A stretch of DNA of 64,000 nucleotides from Leifsonia aquatica H1aii. GTDB lineage: Bacteria; Actinomycetota; Actinomycetes; Actinomycetales; Microbacteriaceae. The stretch is taken from positions 25,838 through 89,837 of the forward strand of contig NZ_AYMR01000024.1 in assembly GCF_000633535.1 (NCBI RefSeq), read 5' to 3'. Below are positions 16,323 to 24,555 of the stretch, piece by piece. The notes below the pieces were generated by a model, which saw nothing but the letters and a program-made list of their open reading frames with translations, was not told the DNA's origin and did no database searches. The position numbers and the translations under genes were made by a program. Numbering within the stretch: position 1 is the first letter of the stretch; each line of letters opens with the position of its first letter.

Positions 16323-17687
16323 ATGAGCTACGCCGTGACCAATCCCGCCACCGGCGAGACCGTGAAGACCTTCGAGCCCATCGGCGACGCCGAGCTCGAG
16401 GCCGCCATCACCGCCGCCAGCGACGCCTACCGCGGCTGGTCGAAGTCGTCCACCGTCGAGGAGCGCGCCGCCCTCGTCCGCCGCGTCGGCGAACTGCATG
16501 TCGAGCGCCGCCAGGAGCTGGCCGACATCATCGTCCGCGAGATGGGCAAGCCGGTCGAGCAGGCGCTCGGCGAGGTCGACTTCGCCGGAGCGATCTACGA
16601 GTACTACGCCGACCACGCCTCCGAGTTCCTGCAGGACGAGCCGATCGCACTGCTCGACGGCGAGGGATCCGCGGTCGTGCGCCGGTCGGCGCTCGGCGTG
16701 CTGCTCGGCATCATGCCGTGGAACTTCCCGTACTACCAGGTGGCCCGCTTCGCCGGCCCGAACCTGGTGATCGGCAACACCATCCTGCTCAAGCACGCCG
16801 AGCAGTGCCCGGAGTCGGCCGCGGCGATCGAGAAGATCTTCCTCGACGCGGGCTTCCCCGTCGGCGCGTACGTGAACATCTACGCAGGCCACGACCAGAT
16901 CGAGAAGGTCATCGCCGACCGCCGCGTGCAGGGCGTCTCCCTCACCGGGTCGGAGCGCGCCGGAGCCGCCGTCGCCGAGATCGCCGGCCGCAACCTGAAG
17001 AAGGTCGTGCTGGAGCTCGGCGGCTCGGACCCCTTCATCCTGCTCTCGACCGACGACCTCGACGCCACGGTGCAGAATGCCGTCGACGCCCGTCTCGACA
17101 ACAGCGGGCAGTCGTGCAACGCGGCCAAGCGGTTCGTGATCGCGGACGACCTGTACGAGTCGTTCCTGGAGAAGTTCACCGCCAAGCTCGCCGAGGTGGA
17201 GGCCACGGACCCCACCAGCGAGGATTCGGCCCTCGGGCCGCTCTCGTCTCTTCGTGCGGCCGAGAACCTCGAGGACCAGGTGAAGCGCGCGGTCGAGCAC
17301 GGCGCCACCCTGGTGCGCGGCGGCGGTCGCGACGGCGCCTTCTTCCAGACCACGGTGCTCACCGACGTCACACCGGAGAACCCGGCCTCGCAGGAGGAGT
17401 TCTTCGGCCCGGTCGCACAGGTGTTCCGCGCGAAGGACGAGGCGGACGCGGTCCGCATCGCCAACGACACTCCGTTCGGCCTCGGCTCCTACCTGTTCAC
17501 CACCGATGAGGAGCAGGCGCACCGCGTCGCCGACCAGATCGAGGCCGGCATGGTCTTCGTCAACCTGGTCCTCGCCGACGGCGCCGAGCTGCCCTTCGGC
17601 GGCGTCAAGCGCTCCGGCTCGGGCCGCGAGCTCGGCCGCTTCGGCGCCGACGAGTTCGTCAACAAGAAGCTCATCCGCATCGGCTGA
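16323..17687 (+). CDS. gabD: NAD(P)-dependent succinate-semialdehyde dehydrogenase
   Basis: A 454-residue aldehyde dehydrogenase. PWNFP (132-136) with Asn134, general base Glu231 in LELGGSDPF and nucleophile Cys265 in NSGQSCNAAKR are intact. Sequence and length fit the GabD1 branch, which oxidises succinate semialdehyde to succinate at the end of the GABA route; other small aldehydes remain possible. There is no gabT transaminase next to it. The next gene downstream is glutamate dehydrogenase, which would fit nitrogen/carbon interconversion, but a terminator separates them. Confidence 0.88.
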   Translation: MSYAVTNPATGETVKTFEPIGDAELEAAITAASDAYRGWSKSSTVEERAALVRRVGELHVERRQELADIIVREMGKPVEQALGEVDFAGAIYEYYADHASEFLQDEPIALLDGEGSAVVRRSALGVLLGIMPWNFPYYQVARFAGPNLVIGNTILLKHAEQCPESAAAIEKIFLDAGFPVGAYVNIYAGHDQIEKVIADRRVQGVSLTGSERAGAAVAEIAGRNLKKVVLELGGSDPFILLSTDDLDATVQNAVDARLDNSGQSCNAAKRFVIADDLYESFLEKFTAKLAEVEATDPTSEDSALGPLSSLRAAENLEDQVKRAVEHGATLVRGGGRDGAFFQTTVLTDVTPENPASQEEFFGPVAQVFRAKDEADAVRIANDTPFGLGSYLFTTDEEQAHRVADQIEAGMVFVNLVLADGAELPFGGVKRSGSGRELGRFGADEFVNKKLIRIG

Positions 17688-17705
17688 TCCGTCAGACGGC
17701 AGCAG

Positions 17706-17739
17706 AAGGCCCCGCGCACGCAATCGTGCGCGGGGCCTT
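17706..17739 (+). terminator. Terminator hairpin after the aldehyde dehydrogenase
   Basis: A 15-bp perfect stem AAGGCCCCGCGCACG (17706-17720) with 17725-17739, loop CAAT, ending CTTCC. Confidence 0.88.
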
Positions 17740-17746
17740 CCGCGTC

Positions 17747-17778
17747 TCCGTCGGGCATCCGTCGGGCATTCGTCGGCA
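17747..17778 (+). repeat. Short tandem repeat (11 bp, about three copies)
   Basis: TCCGTCGGGCA occurs at 17747-17757 and 17758-17768, followed by a degenerate TTCGTCGGCA (17769-17778), just after the terminator. Probably slippage-derived. Confidence 0.7.
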
Positions 17779-17895
17779 TTCGCCCGCTGCTCGCCACCGT
17801 GTCTAATCAGGCCCCTCGGATTCGACACCACGTCGACCGCGAAAGTCTCCGCTCCTCCGTACCGTGGCTTCCACACAAGTGCTTGAGGAGGAGCC

Positions 17896-19161
17896 GTGGC
17901 CCTGACGTTGGATCGGACGGAAGCGAACCCGCTGGATGAGGCGATCGCCCAATTGGACAGCGCGATCGCGACGCTCGGCTACGACCGGGGGATCCGCGAC
18001 ATGCTCGCCACCCCGCGCCGCGAGATGACGGTCGCCGTGCCCCTGCGGGCGGACGACGGCACGGTGACGGTGTTCACCGGTCACCGGGTGCAGCACAACT
18101 TCTCGCGCGGGCCGGCCAAGGGCGGACTGCGGTTCAGCCCGAACGTCACCCTGGAAGAGGTGCGGGCACTGGCGATGTGGATGACCTGGAAGTGCGCGCT
18201 CGTCGACATCCCCTACGGCGGCGCCAAGGGCGGTGTGCGGATCGACCCGCGCCTGCACAGCGAGGCGGAGCTCGAGCGGGTGACCCGCCGCTACACCAGT
18301 GAGATCCTGCCCATCCTCGGCCCGGAGCGCGACATCCCGGCGCCCGACATCGGCACGTCCGAGAAGACCATGGCCTGGATCATGGACACCTACTCCGTCG
18401 TCTCGGGCTACACCGTCCCGGGCGTCGTCACCGGCAAGCCGCTCAGCCTCGGCGGCTCCCTCGGACGCGCCAGCGCCACCTCCCGCGGGGTCGTGCACAT
18501 CGCGCTCGCCGCGCTCCGCCACCGCGGGATCACCCCGGCCGGTGCGACCGCGGTCGTGCAGGGCTTCGGCAAGGTCGGCCGCGACGCGGTCTTCTTCCTG
18601 CACGAGGCAGGCGTGCGCGTCGTCGCCATCGCGGACCAGTACGGCGCGGTGCACAACCCCGCCGGCATCGACCCGGAGAGGCTGGCCGCCCACGTCGACG
18701 CCACCGGCTCCGTGGTCGGCTACATCGGAGCGGACGCCGCGGACAGCGGAGACGTGCTGGAGCTGGACGTCGACCTGCTCGTCCCCGCCGCCGTCGAGGG
18801 CGTGCTCAACGAGGAGAACGCGCACCGGGTGACCGCGCGCGTGATCGTCGAGGGCGCGAACGGTCCGACGACCGCCGCCGCCGACGCCGTGTTCGCCGCC
18901 AACGGCCAGCTCGTCGTCCCCGACATCCTCGCCAACTCCGGGGGCGTGATCGTCTCGTACTTCGAGTGGGTGCAGGCCAACCAGGCGTACTGGTGGCGCG
19001 TCGACGAGGTGGAGGCGCGGCTGGAGGAGCGCATGCTCGCCACTTGGCGGGACGTGCTCGAGTCCGCTCGTTCCCGCGACCTCACGCTGCGCGCCGCCGC
19101 GACGGCACTGGCTGTAGAGCGCGTCGCCGAAGCGCACCGGCTGCGCGGGCTGTACCCGTAG
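17896..19161 (+). CDS. gdhA: Glutamate dehydrogenase (Glu/Leu/Phe/Val dehydrogenase family)
   Basis: A 421-residue enzyme starting at a GTG after GGAGGAG. Substrate and catalytic lysines K75, K99 and K111 have the 24/12 spacing of glutamate dehydrogenases (KGGLRF, WKCALVDIPYGGAKGG), followed by PAPDIGT and the NAD-binding VQGFGKVGRDAVFFL. It catalyses reversible oxidative deamination of glutamate to 2-oxoglutarate. The NAD/NADP preference is not certain from sequence. It is monocistronic between a terminator and a convergent acetyltransferase. Confidence 0.93.
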   Translation: MALTLDRTEANPLDEAIAQLDSAIATLGYDRGIRDMLATPRREMTVAVPLRADDGTVTVFTGHRVQHNFSRGPAKGGLRFSPNVTLEEVRALAMWMTWKCALVDIPYGGAKGGVRIDPRLHSEAELERVTRRYTSEILPILGPERDIPAPDIGTSEKTMAWIMDTYSVVSGYTVPGVVTGKPLSLGGSLGRASATSRGVVHIALAALRHRGITPAGATAVVQGFGKVGRDAVFFLHEAGVRVVAIADQYGAVHNPAGIDPERLAAHVDATGSVVGYIGADAADSGDVLELDVDLLVPAAVEGVLNEENAHRVTARVIVEGANGPTTAAADAVFAANGQLVVPDILANSGGVIVSYFEWVQANQAYWWRVDEVEARLEERMLATWRDVLESARSRDLTLRAAATALAVERVAEAHRLRGLYP

Positions 19162-19200
19162 GCCGCCGGATCGGGCGTCCAGCCCGTCGGAGGGTCGGAA

Positions 19201-19268
19201 CGCCCGGGTGTTCAGAGCGCCCGGGTGTTCAGACAGGCCGGGTGTTCAGACCGCCCGGGTGAACAGGT
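19201..19268. repeat. 17-bp tandem repeat over the 3' end of an acetyltransferase gene
   Basis: Units CGCCCGGGTGTTCAGAG (19201-19217), CGCCCGGGTGTTCAGAC (19218-19234), AGGCCGGGTGTTCAGAC (19235-19251) and a truncated fourth from 19252. The stop codon of the minus-strand acetyltransferase lies in the third unit, so the array is a duplication of that gene's terminal codons. Confidence 0.85.
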
Positions 19269-19785
19269 GGACGGTGATCGGCTGGTCGCCGTCGTGGATG
19301 TGGATGTCGCGCTCGGGGTCGGCGACGAAGCCGAGACTGCGGTACAGGGCGTGGGCCCCGGTCATGTGCTCGCCGCTGTTGAGGGCCACGACCCCGTAGC
19401 CGCGGCTCCGCGCCTCGTCGAGGGTGAACGCGGTGAGGCGCGCTCCGATGCCGCGCCGGCGGGCGTCCGGGCTGACCGCCAGCAGGCGGAAGTAGAGCTC
19501 GCCCTCGCGGAGCGCGCCACCCAGATCGAATCCGGCGCGGAGGATGGAGACCGTGCCGACGAGCGTGCCGTCGGAATCGGCCGCGACCCACACCTCGTAC
19601 TCGTCGGTGCGGCCTGCGGTGTCGAGAAGCTGAGCCCGGTATCCGTCGCTGATCGTGTAGTCGTGCTGGTACGCGGCGAAGCTGAGCTCGCCGATCGCCG
19701 CGTACTCCGTCGGGTCGGCCAATCGGATGACGAGGCCGTCATCCGGTGCTGTCGTCGGTGATCCCGTGGTCTCGGTCGTGCTCAT
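19246..19785 (-). CDS. GNAT-family N-acetyltransferase
   Basis: 179 residues from the ATG at 19783-19785, which has GAGGG upstream; the open frame extends 14 codons farther, but without a better site. The acetyl-CoA motif ARRRGIGARL lies in the middle, and the C-terminal half has ALNSGEHMTGAHALYRSLGF, the typical last GNAT strand-helix. The substrate is unknown. Its terminal codons lie in the 17-bp tandem repeat. Confidence 0.87.
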   Translation of the reverse strand: MSTTETTGSPTTAPDDGLVIRLADPTEYAAIGELSFAAYQHDYTISDGYRAQLLDTAGRTDEYEVWVAADSDGTLVGTVSILRAGFDLGGALREGELYFRLLAVSPDARRRGIGARLTAFTLDEARSRGYGVVALNSGEHMTGAHALYRSLGFVADPERDIHIHDGDQPITVHLFTRAV

Positions 19786-19890
19786 CGGTGCCCTCGCGTC
19801 CTTCTCGTGCCGTGTCGCGCGGATCACGCTCCCACCGCCGACAAGAGCTCCAACAGCCGCGCGCCTCCCTCTCTTCCCTCCACTCGCTCG

Positions 19891-19948
19891 CGAGACGTGA
19901 GTCGTTGCGGGTGAACGAGGCCGCTCACCCGCAACGACTCACGTCTCG
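19891..19948. repeat. Family A palindrome, copy 1
   Basis: Perfect 24-bp arms (19891-19914 and 19925-19948) beginning CGAGACGTGAGTCGTTGCGG, with a 10-nt loop. It starts 6 bp beyond the stop of the six-helix membrane gene on the minus strand and probably acts as its transcription end. Related copies are at 47265-47322 and 59028-59087. Confidence 0.93.
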
Positions 19949-19954
19949 GCGTCG

Positions 19955-20998
19955 CTAGCGGTAGAGGGGGGTGCCGTCGGGGGCGGCGGGGACGGGGGTG
20001 CCGTCCACGTGGAGCGGCCAGGCGAGCTGCTTTCCGGCCGGGACGGCACCGAAGTCCGGGCGTCCGTCGGGGCCGCCCGCCAGGGGCGAGCCGTCCGTGA
20101 GGTGCGGCCAGGCGAGTGCGCGCTGCGGCACCGCGGGCGCCCCGGGCGCGGGAGCCGCGGACGAGGCCGGCGCAGCGGGCGCCGCAGGAGCCGCGGCCTG
20201 CACGGGCGGTTCCGGCGCCGGCGCCGGAACCGGCGCGGGCGCGGGGGCAGCGGGGAAGGCCGCGGGGGCGGGGGCCGGGGCCGTGAAGGACGGAGCAGCC
20301 GGGAACGGCTGCCCGTACCCGGGCTGCGGGTTCCCGGAGGGAGCATAGCCCGCCGCCGCGTAGCCGGGTGTGGCGTGCGTCGCGGCGCGCTGCTCGCGCG
20401 ATCCGAGCAGGCCCCACAGCGGTACCAGGACGAAGCAGACACCCGCGACGATGCTGATCGCCCCGATGACGCGCCCGTAGAACTCGTAGTCCCACAGCGT
20501 GTTCAGCGAGTACGGCGCCGGCAGGGTCACGAGCACCGCGATGAGGGCCAGGGCGACGAGTGCGACGACGGCGAAGATGTCGGTGGGACGGCTGCGCCAG
20601 CGGTTCCAGATCAGGCGCAGCAGGTCGCCGAGGCCGAGCATCGCACGCACCCAGAGCAGGGTGGCGATGCCGAGGAAGAAGGCGGCGAACTGGTCGCCGA
20701 CCGAGAACGGGCTGAGCCAGATGATCCCGATCCAGAGCAGGAGCAGATAGGCGTCGGCACCGAGCGAGGACAGCTCGAACCAGGAGGGTCGGAACCGGCC
20801 GATGAGGGAGTCCAGCCAGACCAGGAGGGCGAAGACGACCAGGGTGATGTTCGTCGCGATCACACGTCCCAGGGTCGCGCCGCTGACGCCGAACAGCACG
20901 AATCCGATGGAGAGCAGGGCTGCGATGATCACCGCCCCGATGAGCACGCGCGGGGCCCACCCGCCGATCGCACTGTTCCGGATGCCAGGTGTCGTCAC
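19955..20998 (-). CDS. Six-helix membrane protein with Pro/Ala linker and tandem AWP motif
   Basis: 347 residues from a GTG at 20996-20998 with GGAAAGG upstream. Six hydrophobic helices fill about residues 12-205 (LWIGIIWLSPFS is typical). A long Pro/Ala/Gly-rich cytoplasmic or extracellular linker follows (about 215-292), then two related segments: LAWPHLTDGSPLAGGPDG from 295 and LAWPLHVDGTPVPAAPDG from 325. I do not recognise the membrane domain. The repeated C-terminal motif resembles small GYF/DUF2510-like docking modules only loosely, so it may bind a partner protein or ligand. It is monocistronic. Confidence 0.75.
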   Translation of the reverse strand: MTTPGIRNSAIGGWAPRVLIGAVIIAALLSIGFVLFGVSGATLGRVIATNITLVVFALLVWLDSLIGRFRPSWFELSSLGADAYLLLLWIGIIWLSPFSVGDQFAAFFLGIATLLWVRAMLGLGDLLRLIWNRWRSRPTDIFAVVALVALALIAVLVTLPAPYSLNTLWDYEFYGRVIGAISIVAGVCFVLVPLWGLLGSREQRAATHATPGYAAAGYAPSGNPQPGYGQPFPAAPSFTAPAPAPAAFPAAPAPAPVPAPAPEPPVQAAAPAAPAAPASSAAPAPGAPAVPQRALAWPHLTDGSPLAGGPDGRPDFGAVPAGKQLAWPLHVDGTPVPAAPDGTPLYR

Positions 20999-21186
20999 GT
21001 CGCACGCCTTTCCACGGGTTGCGGGGGCGCGATCGCCCCCGCCAGTCACGCTAACAGAACGGTGCGGAGCCGCATCCGGGCGGGCACCGACATTCTGATC
21101 CGGGTCGGCCACGCCTGCCGGCGCGGTCGGACCACGCGGAGGACGGCAGCCGCCGCCCGCGCGGCGGGACCGGGGTATCCGACCGC

Positions 21187-21217
21187 TTGACCTTGACGTA
21201 ACGTCAAGATCTAGCGT
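21187..21217 (+). promoter_or_regulatory. MerR-type promoter with 19-bp spacer
   Basis: -35 TTGACC (21187-21192) and -10 TAGCGT (21212-21217) are separated by 19 bp, the over-long spacing that MerR activators correct. The palindrome CTTGACGTAACGTCAAG (21192-21208) fills the spacer. No gene is seen in the rest of 20999-21256. Confidence 0.85.
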
Positions 21218-21256
21218 GGTGATCGCACCGCACGACGGAGACGGGAGGAGGAGCGC

Positions 21257-22018
21257 ATGGACTGGTCGATCCAGGACATCGCCCGCATGGCCGGCACGAC
21301 GAGCCGCACCCTGCGGCACTACGACGGCATCGGTCTGCTGCCGCCGAGCCGGGTCGGAGGCAACGGGTACCGCTACTACGACCGGGACGCGCTCGTGCGG
21401 CTGCAGCGCATCCTGCTGCTGCGCGACCTCGGGCTCGGCCTGCCGGCCATCGCCCGGGTCCTCGCCGATCGGGAGGATGCGGTGCCGGCGCTGCGCGACC
21501 ATCTGGGGTGGTTGCGCGGCGAGCAGGAGCGGCTGGCGCGGCAGATCGCGTCGGTCGAGACCACGATCCACGCGGTGGAGGAAGGAGAGCAGATCATGCC
21601 AGAGGACATGTTCGACGGGTTCGATCACACGAAGTACAAGGACGAGGTCGAGGAGCGCTGGGGGCGGGAGGCCTACGCGGCCTCCGACCGATGGTGGCGT
21701 GGGATGACGCCGACCCAGCGCCAGGGGTGGAAGGAGCGGCAGGAGCAGCTCGCCGCCGACTGGATCGCCGCGGCGGGCAGCGGCGTCGCCGCCGACTCCG
21801 CCGAGGCGCAGGACCTCGCCCGCCGGCACGCCGAGTGGCTGGCGGACATCCCGGGCACTCCCGGCCACGGCGCGGGCGGTCCTCCGGCCGCCTACCTGAC
21901 CGGCCTGGGCGACATGTACGTCGCCGACCCGCGGTTCGGCGCCACCTACGGCGGCGTCGAGGGCGCGACGTTCGTGCGCGACGCGCTCCGCGTCTACGCC
22001 GCCGCCCACCTCGGGTAG
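21257..22018 (+). CDS. MerR-family regulator with TipAS ligand domain
   Basis: 253 residues. The N-terminal MerR winged helix (IQDIARMAGTTSRTLRHYDGIGLLPPS, 5-31) is followed by a coiled coil and a C-terminal TipAS domain (about 115-250; YKDEVEERWGREAYAASDRW, then a long helical segment). TipA of Streptomyces binds thiopeptides and other amphipathic drugs and activates its own gene, so this protein probably senses drugs or toxic small molecules. The 19-bp-spacer promoter directly upstream supports autoregulation. No efflux gene follows on the same strand. Confidence 0.92.
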   Translation: MDWSIQDIARMAGTTSRTLRHYDGIGLLPPSRVGGNGYRYYDRDALVRLQRILLLRDLGLGLPAIARVLADREDAVPALRDHLGWLRGEQERLARQIASVETTIHAVEEGEQIMPEDMFDGFDHTKYKDEVEERWGREAYAASDRWWRGMTPTQRQGWKERQEQLAADWIAAAGSGVAADSAEAQDLARRHAEWLADIPGTPGHGAGGPPAAYLTGLGDMYVADPRFGATYGGVEGATFVRDALRVYAAAHLG

Positions 22019-22020
22019 GC

Positions 22021-22063
22021 CACGGCGTCGAGACGGCGGACCCTCCGCCGTCTCGACGCCGTG
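22021..22063 (+). terminator. Terminator hairpin after the MerR gene
   Basis: A 20-bp perfect stem CACGGCGTCGAGACGGCGGA (22021-22040) with 22044-22063 and loop CCC, starting 2 bp after the stop. It has no U-tract and could also serve the convergent gene. Confidence 0.88.
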
Positions 22064-22110
22064 CGTGCGAGATCGAGCCGTCTCGGCGACGGGCCGGGAG
22101 CGCGCGCGGG

Positions 22111-23013
22111 TCAGGCGCGGCGGGCGCGGGTGCGGCCGCTGAGACGGTCGTCGAGCCAGTGCGCGGCGATCAGGCGCGACGGGCGCGACTCCCGCTCCGG
22201 TGTCGTGGCCGTCTCGGCCGGAGCCCGGTCGGGCTGCGTGCGGCGCACGAAGGGGCCGTCGGCGTGATCGGCGAAGCGGCCGCGGGCGGCCGCGTCCGAT
22301 TCGAGCAGGATGCCGTCGCGCACGTCGACACGCGCGGCATCCTGCTCGTCGCGAAGGCCGACCGACTGCTCGGCCGTGCCTTCGAGTTCGCCCTCCAGCT
22401 CCGCAGCCCTTGCAACGTGCGGGAGCCGGATGGCGAAGAACGGGATGGTGAGGGCGCACAGCGGCCCGATCAGCAGGGCCTCGGCCAGCGTGCCGATGCC
22501 GACGTTGCCGCCGAGGAACCAGCCGATGATCAGCACCACGACCTCGATGCCGGTCCGCACCGCCCAGATCGGCCAGCCGGTTCGGGCGTGCAGCCCGGTC
22601 ATCAGGCCATCGCGCGGGCCCGGCCCGAGCTGGGCGCCGATGTAGAGGCCGGTGGCGACGGCGAGCAGCGCGAGTCCGGCGACGAAGACCAGGACCTGGG
22701 CCCAGAGCTGCGTCTGCTGCGGGATGACCCACAATCCGAACTGGGCGCTCGGCCCGACCAGCAGCACGTTGAGCACGGTTCCGAGGCCCGGGCGCTGCCG
22801 CAGCGGGATCCAGAGCAGCAGCACCGCGAGGCCGACGACATTCGTGATCAGCCCGAACGCCCATCCCGAGTGGATCGACAGCCCTTGGGCGAGCACATCC
22901 CACGGCGACACCCCGATCGCGGCGCGGATCATCAGCGCGATGGCCATCCCGTAGAGGAATAGGCCGATCAGCAGCTGGATGAGGCGCCGGGTGAGGAGGA
23001 GTCGCGGGGTCAC
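22111..23013 (-). CDS. YczE-type integral membrane protein
   Basis: 300 residues from the GTG at 23011-23013; the frame is open 12 codons farther. Five or more helices lie in the first 210 residues, with family patterns AIGVSPWDVLAQGLS and GAQLGPGPRDGLMTGL. A hydrophilic C-terminal region of about 90 residues rich in Arg, Asp and Glu follows, longer than in Bacillus YczE. The function of YczE is not established, and transport is suspected. It is divergent from a MocR-type regulator, the standard yczE/yczR arrangement, so it is the likely regulated target. Confidence 0.85.
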   Translation of the reverse strand: MTPRLLLTRRLIQLLIGLFLYGMAIALMIRAAIGVSPWDVLAQGLSIHSGWAFGLITNVVGLAVLLLWIPLRQRPGLGTVLNVLLVGPSAQFGLWVIPQQTQLWAQVLVFVAGLALLAVATGLYIGAQLGPGPRDGLMTGLHARTGWPIWAVRTGIEVVVLIIGWFLGGNVGIGTLAEALLIGPLCALTIPFFAIRLPHVARAAELEGELEGTAEQSVGLRDEQDAARVDVRDGILLESDAAARGRFADHADGPFVRRTQPDRAPAETATTPERESRPSRLIAAHWLDDRLSGRTRARRA

Positions 23014-23022
23014 GATGACAAT

Positions 23023-23058
23023 CCAATCGCCCGATTGGCCTTCCATCAAGATGCCAAT
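23023..23058. promoter_or_regulatory. CCAAT/ATTGG boxes between yczE and yczR
   Basis: CCAATCG CC CGATTGG (23023-23038) is a 16-bp inverted repeat. ATTGGC (23035-23040) and GCCAAT (23053-23058) form a second, wider inverted pair. The sites lie in the 63-bp divergent intergenic space just upstream of TTAAAG (23063-23068), which would give a leaderless start of the regulator at 23077. They are the plausible YczR binding region. Confidence 0.65.
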
Positions 23059-23076
23059 TCAGTTAAAGTGGCATGC

Positions 23077-24555
23077 ATGTCGGACCCTCAGCTCACCGCC
23101 CGCGCCCTCGAAGGGCTGCTCGGCCAGTGGCGGGGAGCCGGCTCCCAGTACCAGGAGCTCGCCGACCGCGTCCGGCTCCTGATCCTCGACGGGCGAGTCC
23201 CGATCGGCACCCGTCTGCCCGCCGAGCGCGACCTCGCCGGCCGGCTCGGGCTCAGCCGCACGACGGTCGCCGCCGCCTATCGGCAGCTGCGTGAGGGCGG
23301 CTACGTCGACAGTGTGCGCGGCTCGGGAAGCGTCGCCCGCCTTCCCGGTCCGGCTCTCGCCCTCCCGGTCGGCGGCGGCGAGGGGATGCTCGACTTCACC
23401 AAGGCCGCGCTGCCCGCGGCTCTCGCCCTCCCCGCTGCGGCGCGCGCCGCCGCCGAGGAGCTGCCGCACTTCCTCCCGGACTCGGGGTACGACCCGGTCG
23501 GACTGCCGCATCTGCGCGAGGCCATCGCGGCGCGCTACACGGCGCGCGGTCTGCCGACCGATCCCGACCAGGTGCTGGTGACCGTCGGCGCGCAGCAGGC
23601 CATCGCGCTCATCGCGCGCACCTTCCTCGGTCGAGGGGACCGCGCCCTGGTGGAGATGCCGACCTATCCGCATGCGACGGAGGCGCTGCGGCTGGCGGGG
23701 GCGCGGCTCGTCCCCATCACCGTGACGCCACCGGCGGAGGGGCCGCATCCCCTCGGGGCCGAACCGGACGGCTGGGACGTGGACGCGATCGAGCAGACGA
23801 TCCGTCGTGCGAGTCCCGCGCTGGCCTATCTCATCCCCGACTTCCACAACCCGACCGGCGCCTCGATGTCCCCGGCCACGCGCGAGCGCGTCCTGGCCGC
23901 GGCCGCGGATCACGGCACGATCGTCGTCGGCGACGAGACCACCGGCGAGCTCGACATCGACCGTGCCGGTGAGCACCTCCCGCTGCCGGTCTACGCCGAG
24001 CGGGCGGCCGGCGGTGCTCCGGTGCTCCTCATCGGGTCGGCGAGCAAGAGCCTGTGGGGCGGCCTGCGGATCGGCTGGATCCGCGCCGACAGGCCGCTCG
24101 TGCAGCGCCTGATCGCGGCCAAGCCGTCGACCGATCTGGGCACACCGATGATCGAGCAGCTGGTCGTCGCACGGATGCTGCCTCAGATCCCCGAGATCGT
24201 GGAGGAGCGGCGCGTCCAGCTACGCGAGGGGCGCGCCACGGTGCAGCGGCTGATCGCGTCCACGTTCCCCGACTGGACGATGCCTCCGCTCCACGGCGGC
24301 CTCGCGGCATGGATCGGGATCGGCGCGCCGGTGAGCTCGGCCCTCGCCCTCGCGGCCCGCAACCACGGGCTGCTGATCGCCGCCGGCCCGCGGTTCGGGC
24401 TGGACGGCGCCTTCGAGCGCTTCCTGCGCATCCCGATCACCTACTCGGTGGAGGAGACGGAGCGGGCGTTCGTCGCGCTGGAGCGCGCGTGGGCGGTCGC
24501 CGTGAACGAGCCCGCGCCCTACTTCGAGGCTGCGGCGCTGCCCAACGTGGTCTGA
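23077..24555 (+). CDS. MocR-family regulator (GntR winged helix fused to aminotransferase fold), YczR-like
   Basis: 492 residues. The winged helix (about 22-88) has QYQELADRVRLLILDGRVPIGTRLPAERDLA and LSRTTVAAAYRQL. Residues about 105-480 are a fold-type-I aminotransferase domain with Lys324 in GSASKSLWGG as the expected PLP-binding residue and DFHNPTGASM. MocR proteins sense PLP or a PLP adduct. The divergent yczE neighbour and the ATTGG boxes mark the YczR subgroup. The last 37 bp overlap the convergent SDR gene. Confidence 0.9.
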   Translation: MSDPQLTARALEGLLGQWRGAGSQYQELADRVRLLILDGRVPIGTRLPAERDLAGRLGLSRTTVAAAYRQLREGGYVDSVRGSGSVARLPGPALALPVGGGEGMLDFTKAALPAALALPAAARAAAEELPHFLPDSGYDPVGLPHLREAIAARYTARGLPTDPDQVLVTVGAQQAIALIARTFLGRGDRALVEMPTYPHATEALRLAGARLVPITVTPPAEGPHPLGAEPDGWDVDAIEQTIRRASPALAYLIPDFHNPTGASMSPATRERVLAAAADHGTIVVGDETTGELDIDRAGEHLPLPVYAERAAGGAPVLLIGSASKSLWGGLRIGWIRADRPLVQRLIAAKPSTDLGTPMIEQLVVARMLPQIPEIVEERRVQLREGRATVQRLIASTFPDWTMPPLHGGLAAWIGIGAPVSSALALAARNHGLLIAAGPRFGLDGAFERFLRIPITYSVEETERAFVALERAWAVAVNEPAPYFEAAALPNVV

